A stretch of 64,000 nucleotides of DNA. Source: Zhengella sp020637775 (lineage in GTDB: Bacteria; Pseudomonadota; Alphaproteobacteria; Rhizobiales; Rhizobiaceae). The position numbers and the translations under genes were made by a program. Shown one piece after another: positions 57,258 to 64,000 of the stretch. Every line of letters begins with the position of its first letter. Within the stretch, counting starts at the first letter, position 1. The notes beneath the pieces were generated by a model that saw nothing but the letters and a program-made list of their open reading frames with translations, did no database searches and was not told the origin of the DNA. Location: positions 248,001 to 312,000 of the forward strand of contig NZ_JAWKWO010000004.1 in the NCBI RefSeq assembly GCF_041397485.1, in the 5' to 3' direction.

Positions 57258-58439
57258 TCAGGCGCTGCGATAGAGCTTGGTCATGGAGAATTCCCGGTGA
57301 CCCAGCGCTTCTGCGGCGGTGTTGCGGCCATTGGCCGTGCGGCGGATCATGTCGATCAGTTCGTCGCCCGCCTCGTCGATGGTCATCTCGCGGCGCAGGA
57401 TGCCCGACACGTCGACATCGACATGCTCGCTCATCGTGCGCACCGTGCGCGGATTGGCCGTGATCTTGATGACCGGCACGATGGGGTTGCCGATCACGTT
57501 GCCCTGCCCGGTGGGGAAGGTGTGGATCACGTAGCCGCCAGCAGCCATCAGGGTGACGCATTCGGCGGCCGCGGACGAGGAATCCATGAAATACAGCCCC
57601 TTGCCCGATTGCGGCGCTTCGGCTGGTCCCAGGATATCGATATACTTTGACGTGCGGCCGATCTTCTCCAGATTGCCGAGCGCCTTTTCCTCGATGGTGG
57701 TCAGGCCGCCCTCGATATTGCCCTTGGTCGGCTGGCTGTCGGACAGATCGTCGGTCTGGTGGGCGAAGATGACCTCGTCCTGATAGGCCTTCCACATCTT
57801 GTACCAGCGCTCGCCCACCTCTTCATTGATCGCGCGGGCCTTGCAGATGTGTTCGGCACCGGTGATCTCCGAGGTCTCGCCAAAGCAGCCGTAGATGCCT
57901 TCCGGCAGCAGCTTGTCGTACATGTTGCCGACCGTCGGGCAGGAACCCAGGCCCGTGGTGGTGTCGCTCTCGCCGCACTTGGTCGATACCCAGAGCTCGG
58001 AAATGGAGCATTCCTCGCGCTGAAGTTCGGAGGCGAAATGGACGAACTCCTTGGCCTTGCGCGAGGCATCCATGATCGTCTTGAGGTCGCCGTTCTGCTC
58101 GATGGAGAAGCCGGCCACCGGCTTGCCCGTCGCGGCAATGCCGTCGACGACGCGCTGCGTCCAGCCCGGTTCGATGCCGATCACCACACAGGCCGCCACA
58201 TTCGGGTTGGCGCCCGTTCCGATGATCGTGCGGAAATGCAATTCCAGATCCTCGCCGAACTGGAGGCGGCCATAGGCATGGGGAATGGCCATCGTGCCCT
58301 TGATGTTGTTGGCCACCGCCTCGCAGGCGGCATTGGAAATGTCGTCCAGCGGCAGGATGACCACGTGGTTGCGCACGCCGACCCGGCCGTTCTCGCGGCG
58401 ATAGCCCTGGATTGTGATATTGGAATATTTCGAAGCCAT
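57258..58439 (-). CDS. suyB: (2R)-sulfolactate sulfo-lyase, large (beta) subunit
   Basis: This encodes 393 residues from ATG 58439 with AAGGA upstream. It is a UxaA/altronate-dehydratase-type C-terminal domain protein (GYRRENGRVGVRNHVVILP, AIPHAYGRLQFGED, STKCGESDTTTGLGSCP, VDVSGILRREMTIDEAG). With SuyA it removes sulfite from (2R)-3-sulfolactate to give pyruvate, using Fe. The split small/large layout, the adjacent exporter and the upstream hps genes favour SuyB over a sugar-acid dehydratase. Confidence 0.9.
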   Translation of the reverse strand: MASKYSNITIQGYRRENGRVGVRNHVVILPLDDISNAACEAVANNIKGTMAIPHAYGRLQFGEDLELHFRTIIGTGANPNVAACVVIGIEPGWTQRVVDGIAATGKPVAGFSIEQNGDLKTIMDASRKAKEFVHFASELQREECSISELWVSTKCGESDTTTGLGSCPTVGNMYDKLLPEGIYGCFGETSEITGAEHICKARAINEEVGERWYKMWKAYQDEVIFAHQTDDLSDSQPTKGNIEGGLTTIEEKALGNLEKIGRTSKYIDILGPAEAPQSGKGLYFMDSSSAAAECVTLMAAGGYVIHTFPTGQGNVIGNPIVPVIKITANPRTVRTMSEHVDVDVSGILRREMTIDEAGDELIDMIRRTANGRNTAAEALGHREFSMTKLYRSA

Positions 58440-58450
58440 GATCGCGATCC

Positions 58451-58741
58451 TTACCAGCGCTTGGTCTTGCAATTGTGGGTGTGGACGTGGCCGCCCTGCT
58501 CGATGTCGGCGATGATCTTGCCGATGTCCTCGCCATACTTGATCGCCGTGTCGCCAGCCTTGAGGTCCTTCAGCGCGATCTTGTGGCCGATCGGCACATC
58601 GGCCTTGGCGGTCAGGCGGAAGGTCGAATTGTCATGGGTGATGCAGCAGAGCATGTCGGTGCCGGCCTTGAGGCCTTCGACGACGACCACACCGACATTG
58701 TCGGCCTGTTCGTGGACGAGAAGATGGGGAATTTCAGCCAT
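58451..58741 (-). CDS. suyA: (2R)-sulfolactate sulfo-lyase, small (alpha) subunit
   Basis: This encodes 96 residues, an SAF domain as in the N-terminus of altronate dehydratases (DNVGVVVVEGLKAG, DVPIGHKIALKDLKAGD, YGEDIGKIIADIEQGGHVHTHN). It is preceded by AAAGGA and followed 11 bases later by suyB. It forms the sulfo-lyase with SuyB. Confidence 0.9.
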   Translation of the reverse strand: MAEIPHLLVHEQADNVGVVVVEGLKAGTDMLCCITHDNSTFRLTAKADVPIGHKIALKDLKAGDTAIKYGEDIGKIIADIEQGGHVHTHNCKTKRW

Positions 58742-58753
58742 CCTGGTTTCCTT

Positions 58754-59749
58754 TCAGAGTTGGGGTTTGAGAATGATCTTCGGCGCGGTCACCGCGCCGC
58801 GGTGCAGCTCCGCGAAGGCCTCCGGACCCGCATCGAGGGGATGCGGCACAGCCCAGTCCAGCGCCCCGAGGCGGCCGTCGAAAATGGCCTGCGCGGTCTC
58901 GCGAAAGTCTGCCATCGTGTAGGTGTAGGTGCCGATGAAGGTGATTTCCTGAAGCGTCATCCGGCGGATGTCGAGGCCGCCAGCCGCCTCGCCAAGCCCG
59001 ATATGGACGATGACGCCGCCCGGCACGGCGCGGCGCGACGCCACCTCGCGGGTGGCCGCGAAACCGGCGGCATCGATGACGAGATCGAAGTGCCGCCCGT
59101 CGCCGATCTGGGCCGGGTCGCGCGCATCCAGCCCGACGCGCTCGCACAGGAAGGCACGCCGTGCAGCATTCGGTTCGATCAGGATCATCTCCTTGCCACC
59201 CATCGCCCGGAAGGACAGTGCCGCCCCGACACCGATGGCGCCTCCGCCGAGAATGAGCATGCGGACATCCGCAAGCGGAGGATGAAGCGCTCGCCCCGCC
59301 AGCTTCACCGCATGCCAGCCGCAGGCGACGGGTTCGGCCAGCGCCGCCTTTTCGAAGGATACATCGTCGGGCACGGTCACCAGGTTCCGCTCCGGCATGG
59401 CGACATATTGCGCGAAGGCGCCTTCGCGCGGCGGCATGGAGATGATCTGCCGCGCGGCGCACAGGTTTTCCCGGCCCGACAGGCAGGCCGGGCATGCCAT
59501 GCAGGTGACCAGCGGATTGATGGTCACGCGGCGGCCATCCTGCGGACCCGAGACGACGGTTCCGGCGGCCTCGTGTCCGAGGATGAGCGGCGCGGGGCGG
59601 CGCTCGTCGTGGCCGAGATAGGCATGCATGTCGGAGCCGCAGATACCGACGCTGTCCACCCGCACGAGCAGTTCGCCTTCCGCCGGCTGCGGTTCCGGCA
59701 CGTCGCGGATGGCAAGTTCGTTGGGGCCGAGATAGACGAGCGCTTTCAT
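58754..59749 (-). CDS. hpsP: Zinc-type alcohol dehydrogenase, probable dihydroxypropanesulfonate 2-dehydrogenase (HpsP-like)
   Basis: This encodes 331 residues, starting with an ATGA overlap to the SDR gene. It is a medium-chain dehydrogenase with SVGICGSDMHAYLGH, LGHEAAGTVV, a structural zinc cluster (CMACPACLSGRENLC) and the Rossmann motif LILGGGAIGVGAAL. In known DHPS operons HpsO and HpsP oxidise and reduce C2 of dihydroxypropanesulfonate, racemising it so that HpsN can use both forms. Its role here rests on that context. Confidence 0.78.
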   Translation of the reverse strand: MKALVYLGPNELAIRDVPEPQPAEGELLVRVDSVGICGSDMHAYLGHDERRPAPLILGHEAAGTVVSGPQDGRRVTINPLVTCMACPACLSGRENLCAARQIISMPPREGAFAQYVAMPERNLVTVPDDVSFEKAALAEPVACGWHAVKLAGRALHPPLADVRMLILGGGAIGVGAALSFRAMGGKEMILIEPNAARRAFLCERVGLDARDPAQIGDGRHFDLVIDAAGFAATREVASRRAVPGGVIVHIGLGEAAGGLDIRRMTLQEITFIGTYTYTMADFRETAQAIFDGRLGALDWAVPHPLDAGPEAFAELHRGAVTAPKIILKPQL

Positions 59750-60513
59750 TTGGCGGTAAATCCTCCGTCCACCATGAGGGTCTGACCCGTGACATAGGCC
59801 CCGGCATCGGAGCACAGGAAAAGCACCGGGCCGTCGATATCCTCCGGCTCGCCATTGCGGCCGACGCAGGTCTGCGCGGCATTGCGCGCCGCGCGCGCCG
59901 GATCGGCAAACACGGGCGCCGTCAGCTCGGTCCGGAAAAAGCCGGGGCCGATGGCGTTGGCCGTGATGCCGCAGCCGGACCAGGCCTCGGCCATGGCGCG
60001 CGTCATCTGCACGACGGCGCCCTTGCTCGCGCCATAGGCGATGCCGCCGGGAAAGGCGCGGTAGCTTTGCAGCGAGGCGAAATTGACGATGCGGCCCCAG
60101 CGCTTCTCCTTCATGGCAGGCGCAAAGGCCTGCGCAAGGAAGAACGGCGCCGTCAGGTTGATGCCAAGCGTCATCTCCCAGCCTTCCGGCGTGACATCGT
60201 CGGCGGCCTGGCGCGTGTTGATTCCGGCCGCGTTGACGAGGATATCCGGCGCGCCGAACCGCCTGGCGACCTCACCCGCGATCCGCGCCGCGCTCTCGGC
60301 ACCCGCAAGATCCCCCGCAACATAGGCCGCGCCGTCGCCGGCCCCGGACAACCAGTCTGCGAGCACGGCTTCGCGCCGCGCCACGCCGACAACCCGTGCG
60401 CCGGCCGCCAGCAGCACATCTGCCGCCCGGCGCCCGAGGCCCGAACTGGCCCCGGTAACGCAGGCCACCCGGCCCGTCAGGTCAAACAATCGAGCGGGAT
60501 GCGCGGCAGCCAT
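59746..60513 (-). CDS. hpsO: Short-chain dehydrogenase, probable dihydroxypropanesulfonate 2-dehydrogenase (HpsO-like)
   Basis: This encodes 255 residues. It is a classical SDR with the cofactor motif TGASSGLGRRAADV, NAAGIN, the catalytic Ser in FASLQSYR and the YGASK pair, and GQTLMVDGGFTAK at the end. It lies between hpsN and hpsP and is thought to interconvert DHPS enantiomers through the C2 ketone. Confidence 0.82.
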   Translation of the reverse strand: MAAAHPARLFDLTGRVACVTGASSGLGRRAADVLLAAGARVVGVARREAVLADWLSGAGDGAAYVAGDLAGAESAARIAGEVARRFGAPDILVNAAGINTRQAADDVTPEGWEMTLGINLTAPFFLAQAFAPAMKEKRWGRIVNFASLQSYRAFPGGIAYGASKGAVVQMTRAMAEAWSGCGITANAIGPGFFRTELTAPVFADPARAARNAAQTCVGRNGEPEDIDGPVLFLCSDAGAYVTGQTLMVDGGFTAK

Positions 60514-60516
60514 GGC

Positions 60517-61824
60517 TCACTCCCCGGGCGTCAGGTCGAAGGTTTCGTCGGGGAAGTACTTGCGCAACCGGATGTCCGCCGTGCGCGCGTGGGCCTCCAT
60601 GCCTTCCAGCCGCGAGATGCGCGCCGTGGCCTCGGCCACCGGGCGCGCGCCTTCGCGCGTCGCCCGCTGCCAGGTGACGATCTTCATGTATTTGTGGACC
60701 GACAGGCCGCCGGTATAGTTGGCCGCTTTCGATGTCGGCAGCACATGGTTGGGACCCGAGGCCTTGTCCCCGAAGGCCACGGTGGTCTCCTCGCCAAGGA
60801 AGAGCGAGCCGTAGCATTGCAGGCGGCCAAGCCACCAGTCGAGGTCCGCGGCCTGAACGGTCAGGTGTTCCGGCGCGTAATCGTCGGCCGTCGCCGCCAT
60901 TTCCTCGCGGTCGCCGCACACGATGACCTCGGCATAGTCGCGCCAGGCGGCTTGCGCATTCTTGCTGTTGACCTCCGGCAGGTCGGCGATCATCTGCGGC
61001 ACGATCTCCATCACCTTGCGCGCCAGCGCCTCGTCGTCGGTTACCAGCCAGACCGGCGAATTGTAGCCATGCTCCGCCTGGCCCACGAGATCGGCGGCCA
61101 CCACCTCCGGATCGGCCGTGCCGTCGGCCAGGATGAGGCTGTCGGTCGGGCCGGCGAACATGTCGATGCCGACGCGGCCGAACAGGATGCGCTTGGCCTC
61201 GGCAACGAACTGGTTGCCGGGACCGACAAGGATATCGGCCTTCGGCAGGCCGAACAGGCCGAACGCCATGGCGGCCACGCCCTGCACGCCGCCCATGGCG
61301 AGGATCGTGTCGGCGCCGCACAGGTCGGCGGCATAGATGATGGCCGGGGCAATGCCGACATCAGGACGCGGCGGCGAGCAGGCGACGATCGAGCCGCAAC
61401 CGGCCACCTTGGCCGTGGTGACGGTCATGATGGCGGATGCGATGTGGCTGTAGCGCCCGCCGGGAATGTAGCAGCCGGCGCCACGCACCGGGATGCTCTT
61501 CTGACCGGCGATCAGGCCCGGCACGACCTCGATCTCGAACTCCTTCAGCGTTTCCTTCTGCGCCTCGGCGAACCGCCGGACATTGTCATGGGCGAACTGG
61601 ATGTCGCGCTTGAGCTTTTCGGGCACCTTGGCGATTGCGGCATCGATATCGGCACGCGTAAGCTTCACCGGACCGTCATAGCGGTCGAGCTTGGCGGCAT
61701 ATTCCATGGCTGCCGCGTCACCGCGCGCCTCGATGTCATCGAGCATGGACTGGACGGTTTCGCGCACGTCGCTGGCGCCGCTGGCGGGCGTCAGGTCGGC
61801 TTTCTTGAGATATTTGCGGGACAT
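60517..61824 (-). CDS. hpsN: Sulfopropanediol 3-dehydrogenase
   Basis: This encodes 435 residues, a histidinol-dehydrogenase homologue. The text VRGAGCYIPGGRYSHIASAI, GPGNQFVAEAKRILFG and AGPTDSLILADGTADPE matches the HpsN branch, while His-pathway genes are absent. The enzyme oxidises (R)-2,3-dihydroxypropane-1-sulfonate with two NAD+ to (R)-sulfolactate, the substrate of SuyAB encoded downstream. Gene spacing on both sides is 3-11 bases. Confidence 0.9.
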   Translation of the reverse strand: MSRKYLKKADLTPASGASDVRETVQSMLDDIEARGDAAAMEYAAKLDRYDGPVKLTRADIDAAIAKVPEKLKRDIQFAHDNVRRFAEAQKETLKEFEIEVVPGLIAGQKSIPVRGAGCYIPGGRYSHIASAIMTVTTAKVAGCGSIVACSPPRPDVGIAPAIIYAADLCGADTILAMGGVQGVAAMAFGLFGLPKADILVGPGNQFVAEAKRILFGRVGIDMFAGPTDSLILADGTADPEVVAADLVGQAEHGYNSPVWLVTDDEALARKVMEIVPQMIADLPEVNSKNAQAAWRDYAEVIVCGDREEMAATADDYAPEHLTVQAADLDWWLGRLQCYGSLFLGEETTVAFGDKASGPNHVLPTSKAANYTGGLSVHKYMKIVTWQRATREGARPVAEATARISRLEGMEAHARTADIRLRKYFPDETFDLTPGE

Positions 61825-61835
61825 GAGGGCAACTC

Positions 61836-63167
61836 CTACTTGTAGGCATCCGGCAGCATGGCCGTCGACAGCGTCGGCACATAGGCGATCACGAGAACGA
61901 CGATCAGCATGAAAAGGACGAAGGGGATGGCCCGCCCGGCGATCTTGAGGATCGATTCGCCGGTAAGGCCGGAAACGACGAAGAGATTGAGGCCGAGCGG
62001 CGGCGTGATGAACCCGACCCCCAGCGCGGTGATCATCATCACGCAGAACTGGATTTCGTTCATCCCGATATTGTCGGCGAGCGGCTTCAGGATCGGCGCC
62101 AGGATGACGATGTTGGGCGTCGTTTCCATGACGCAGCCGGCGGCAATGAGGATCATGATCATCAGCAGGATCAGCACCGTCGGATCATCGGTCAGCGAGG
62201 TGATCGAATAGACGAAGCCCTGCGGCACGCCGAGGATGGCAAGCGCCTGGGCCAGCGGCAGCGAGAAGGCGATGATCGGCAGGATGACGCCGTTGACCTT
62301 GGCGGAACTGACCAGCATGGACGGGAAGTCCGACAGCTTCAGTGTTCCCAGGATGAAGCCCAGGAACATGGTCACGATCACGGCGGTGGCACCGGCCTCC
62401 GTGGGCGTGAGACGCCCGGAGAAGATGCCGTAGAAAATGATCCCCGGCACGATGAAGGCATACCAGCCGGACTTGAGCGCGCCGCCCAGCTGCCCCAGCC
62501 ATTCGCCCATCGTCATCGGTTCGCCACCCTCCCAGGCGTAGAGCCTGTTCATGACGATGTTGGTGACGAGAATCGACACGAGGATGGCGATGCCCGGGAT
62601 CAGCGCCGCCATGAACAGCGTGGAGGCCGAGATGCCCAGCACCAGACCGATGATGATGTAGGCGATGGAGGGCGGAATGAGGATGCCCGTGCACGCGCCG
62701 GCGGCAACCAGCGCGCAGGCATAGGGGCGCGGATAGCCCGATTCCACCAGCCGGTCGATGGTCATCCGGCCGACCGCGGCGGCACCGGCGGCATCGGAGC
62801 CGGAAATGGCGGAGAACATGCCGCAGACCAGCACCGTGGCGGACCCGAACCCGCCCTTCGTCCAGCAGGTCAGCGCCTCCGCAACGTCGAGGAACTTGCG
62901 CGAAAGGCCGGTTCGCACCAGCACGTCGCCGGTCAGGATGAACAGCGGCACGGCGGTCAGGGCAAAGGCGTCGATACCGTCGAACAGGCTTTCGCCGACG
63001 AGACTGAGCGGCAGGGCGTTGGAGAAGACCAGCATGGCGATGGCCGCCGCGCCGATCGCCGCCCAGACCGGCACCGCCAGCATGACAAGGCCGACGAAGA
63101 TGAGAACGGGACCATAGAAATCCCAGCCGAGTTCGACGGCCTGGTTCTGCAACTGGTTCCAGAGCAT
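61836..63167 (-). CDS. hpsM: TRAP transporter large membrane subunit (DctM type)
   Basis: This encodes 443 residues with about 12 helices. The family marks AISGSDAAGAAAVGRMTIDRLVESGYPRPYA (split over the DctM core), GILIPPSIAYIIIG and PTEAGATAVI are clear. It imports an organic acid with Na+ or H+, here presumably dihydroxypropanesulfonate, together with the small subunit and the periplasmic protein encoded upstream. Confidence 0.9.
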   Translation of the reverse strand: MLWNQLQNQAVELGWDFYGPVLIFVGLVMLAVPVWAAIGAAAIAMLVFSNALPLSLVGESLFDGIDAFALTAVPLFILTGDVLVRTGLSRKFLDVAEALTCWTKGGFGSATVLVCGMFSAISGSDAAGAAAVGRMTIDRLVESGYPRPYACALVAAGACTGILIPPSIAYIIIGLVLGISASTLFMAALIPGIAILVSILVTNIVMNRLYAWEGGEPMTMGEWLGQLGGALKSGWYAFIVPGIIFYGIFSGRLTPTEAGATAVIVTMFLGFILGTLKLSDFPSMLVSSAKVNGVILPIIAFSLPLAQALAILGVPQGFVYSITSLTDDPTVLILLMIMILIAAGCVMETTPNIVILAPILKPLADNIGMNEIQFCVMMITALGVGFITPPLGLNLFVVSGLTGESILKIAGRAIPFVLFMLIVVLVIAYVPTLSTAMLPDAYK

Positions 63168-63180
63168 GATGGACCTCCCC

Positions 63181-63696
63181 TCAATCGAACAGCTTGTCGC
63201 CTTCGTACACGGGGCGTCCGTGACGAAGGTCGCGCAGGTCGCGCGCCAGCGACTGCAGGAGACGGAAAGTCACCAGCGTGAAGCCCAGCGGAACGGCAGC
63301 CAGGAACCAGACCATGGAGACGCGCAAGCCATGGCTGACGGAGCCGAAGCGGGCCGAGACCATGACTGTTTCGAACGACCAGTAGAGCGCAACCAGCGCG
63401 ACGGCGAGCATGACGAGATCGCCGAACATGTAGAGCGCGGCCTTTGTCCGCTGGCCGACATAGTGCATCAGGACGTCGATGCGGATGTGCCCGCGCTCCT
63501 TCACCGCAGCCGCCGCGCCGATCCAGGCGAGGTAGATGAAGGAATAGCGCACGATCTCCTCGCCCCAGATGGACGAATAGGCGAAGACCTCCCGGCGGAT
63601 CACCTCGATGAACATGGTCACGACCAGCATCGTGTAGAAAACCAGGAGCGCCCAACGCTCGGCATTCCGGTTCAGCGCGTCAATGAATCCAGGCAC
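63181..63696 (-). CDS. hpsL: TRAP transporter small membrane subunit (DctQ type)
   Basis: This encodes 171 residues with four helices, including WALLVFYTMLVVTMFIEVIRREVF, and the typical RYSFIYLAWIGAAAAVKERGHIRID. It pairs with the large subunit 13 bases downstream. Confidence 0.88.
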   Translation of the reverse strand: MPGFIDALNRNAERWALLVFYTMLVVTMFIEVIRREVFAYSSIWGEEIVRYSFIYLAWIGAAAAVKERGHIRIDVLMHYVGQRTKAALYMFGDLVMLAVALVALYWSFETVMVSARFGSVSHGLRVSMVWFLAAVPLGFTLVTFRLLQSLARDLRDLRHGRPVYEGDKLFD

Positions 63697-63770
63697 GGCC
63701 TGTCCCTCCCTGTCCGGGCCGCGCCTTGCACGGCCCGCAACAACCGGTTGGTGCGTGTTTCAGATGAAGT

Positions 63771-63794
63771 GCGGGCCGGCAAAGGCCGGCCCGC
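63771..63794 (-). other. Intercistronic hairpin between the TRAP binding-protein and membrane genes
   Basis: GCGGGCCGGC pairs with GCCGGCCCGC (10 bp, 4-base loop) just after the binding-protein stop codon, without a T-run. Such stems usually allow high expression of the periplasmic protein relative to the membrane subunits. Confidence 0.6.
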
Positions 63795-63807
63795 GCAGCG
63801 ACGCGCC

Positions 63808-64000
63808 TTACGCGTCGTGGACGTAATAGCGGCCCATGGTGCCGGCCGCCTCTTCCAGCTTTGCAAAGGTATCCATCGAGCCTGCCAGATCGACCTTGAA
63901 CTGGTCCCATTCGGAACGCTGGTAGCCGCCGGCGTCCTTCCACTCGGCAAGCTGGTCGTCATTGAGCGAATGGAACTCGACGCCGGCCTTGGCCAGCTCC
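63808..64000 (-). CDS. hpsK: TRAP transporter substrate-binding protein (DctP type), C-terminal part
   Basis: Only the last 63 codons lie in the window; the gene continues beyond its right end. The visible part contains WDQFKVDLAGSMDTFAKLEE and ends AGTMGRYYVHDA. The tail is acidic/aromatic and the position before hpsL and hpsM fits the periplasmic component of the TRAP system. Confidence 0.72.
   Translation of the reverse strand, partial: ELAKAGVEFHSLNDDQLAEWKDAGGYQRSEWDQFKVDLAGSMDTFAKLEEAAGTMGRYYVHDA

Overview
The window is high-GC (roughly 60-65% by eye) and reads as a chromosomal segment of an alphaproteobacterium, most likely of the Hyphomicrobiales. The support is a CpdR-type response regulator, a ROSE-type RNA thermometer with a sigma-32-like promoter on an Hsp20 gene, a candidate MmgR/alpha-r8-type small RNA, the gltB-gltD pair and the general gene style. 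No rRNA or CRISPR array was seen; there is one tRNA (Val-GAC).

Region 1 (1-28.2 kb) is mostly core. It holds the 3' end of a phenylacetate-CoA-ligase-like gene, a periplasmic 5'-nucleotidase with a LysM tail, hemH, an SPFH/NfeD pair, kdsD, an outer-membrane barrel, galU, a lytic transglycosylase with an SGNH protein, gltB-ybjQ-gltD, a threonine aldolase, and a compact four-gene bufferin (MNIO-type RiPP) operon. After these come hsp20, a lysophospholipase-like hydrolase, a hisN-like phosphatase, a small RNA, an N-formylglutamate amidohydrolase, cpdR and tRNA-Val.

Region 2 (28.25-48.65 kb) is accessory. Next to the tRNA lie a nucleotidyltransferase-fold gene behind an ordered set of TGTGCA/TGCACA half-sites and a convergent gene with a PD-(D/E)xK-like motif. 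Then follows a GntR regulator divergent from a nine-gene operon: an ABC importer, an enolase-superfamily enzyme, an M29-like metalloenzyme, and a biotin-dependent carboxylase-type complex with unusual residues. Downstream are a decayed livF, an IS630-type element, a frameshifted IS110-type element, a beta-lactamase-fold hydrolase with an alginate-export-type porin, and a divergent HTH gene. A roughly 150-bp sequence occurs near both edges of this segment. At its right edge a collapsed second copy of the biotin-enzyme genes runs straight into a truncated tetR gene.

Region 3 (48.9-64 kb) holds two catabolic operons. The plus-strand operon is an acyl-CoA carboxylase / enoyl-CoA hydratase set (liuB-liuC-liuD-like) followed by a TIGR03084 protein and a beta-keto-acid cleavage enzyme; the truncated tetR is divergent from it. 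The minus-strand operon (hpsKLM-hpsN-hpsO-hpsP-suyA-suyB-suyZ-comC-like) encodes uptake of 2,3-dihydroxypropane-1-sulfonate, its oxidation to sulfolactate, cleavage to pyruvate plus sulfite, and sulfite export. It runs off the right end of the window.

The best candidates for something undescribed are the biotin-enzyme operon (a carrier with Arg at the biotin site, a carboxyltransferase lacking the metal-binding Lys) and its collapsed copy. The bufferin operon, the small RNA and the half-site array also deserve attention.
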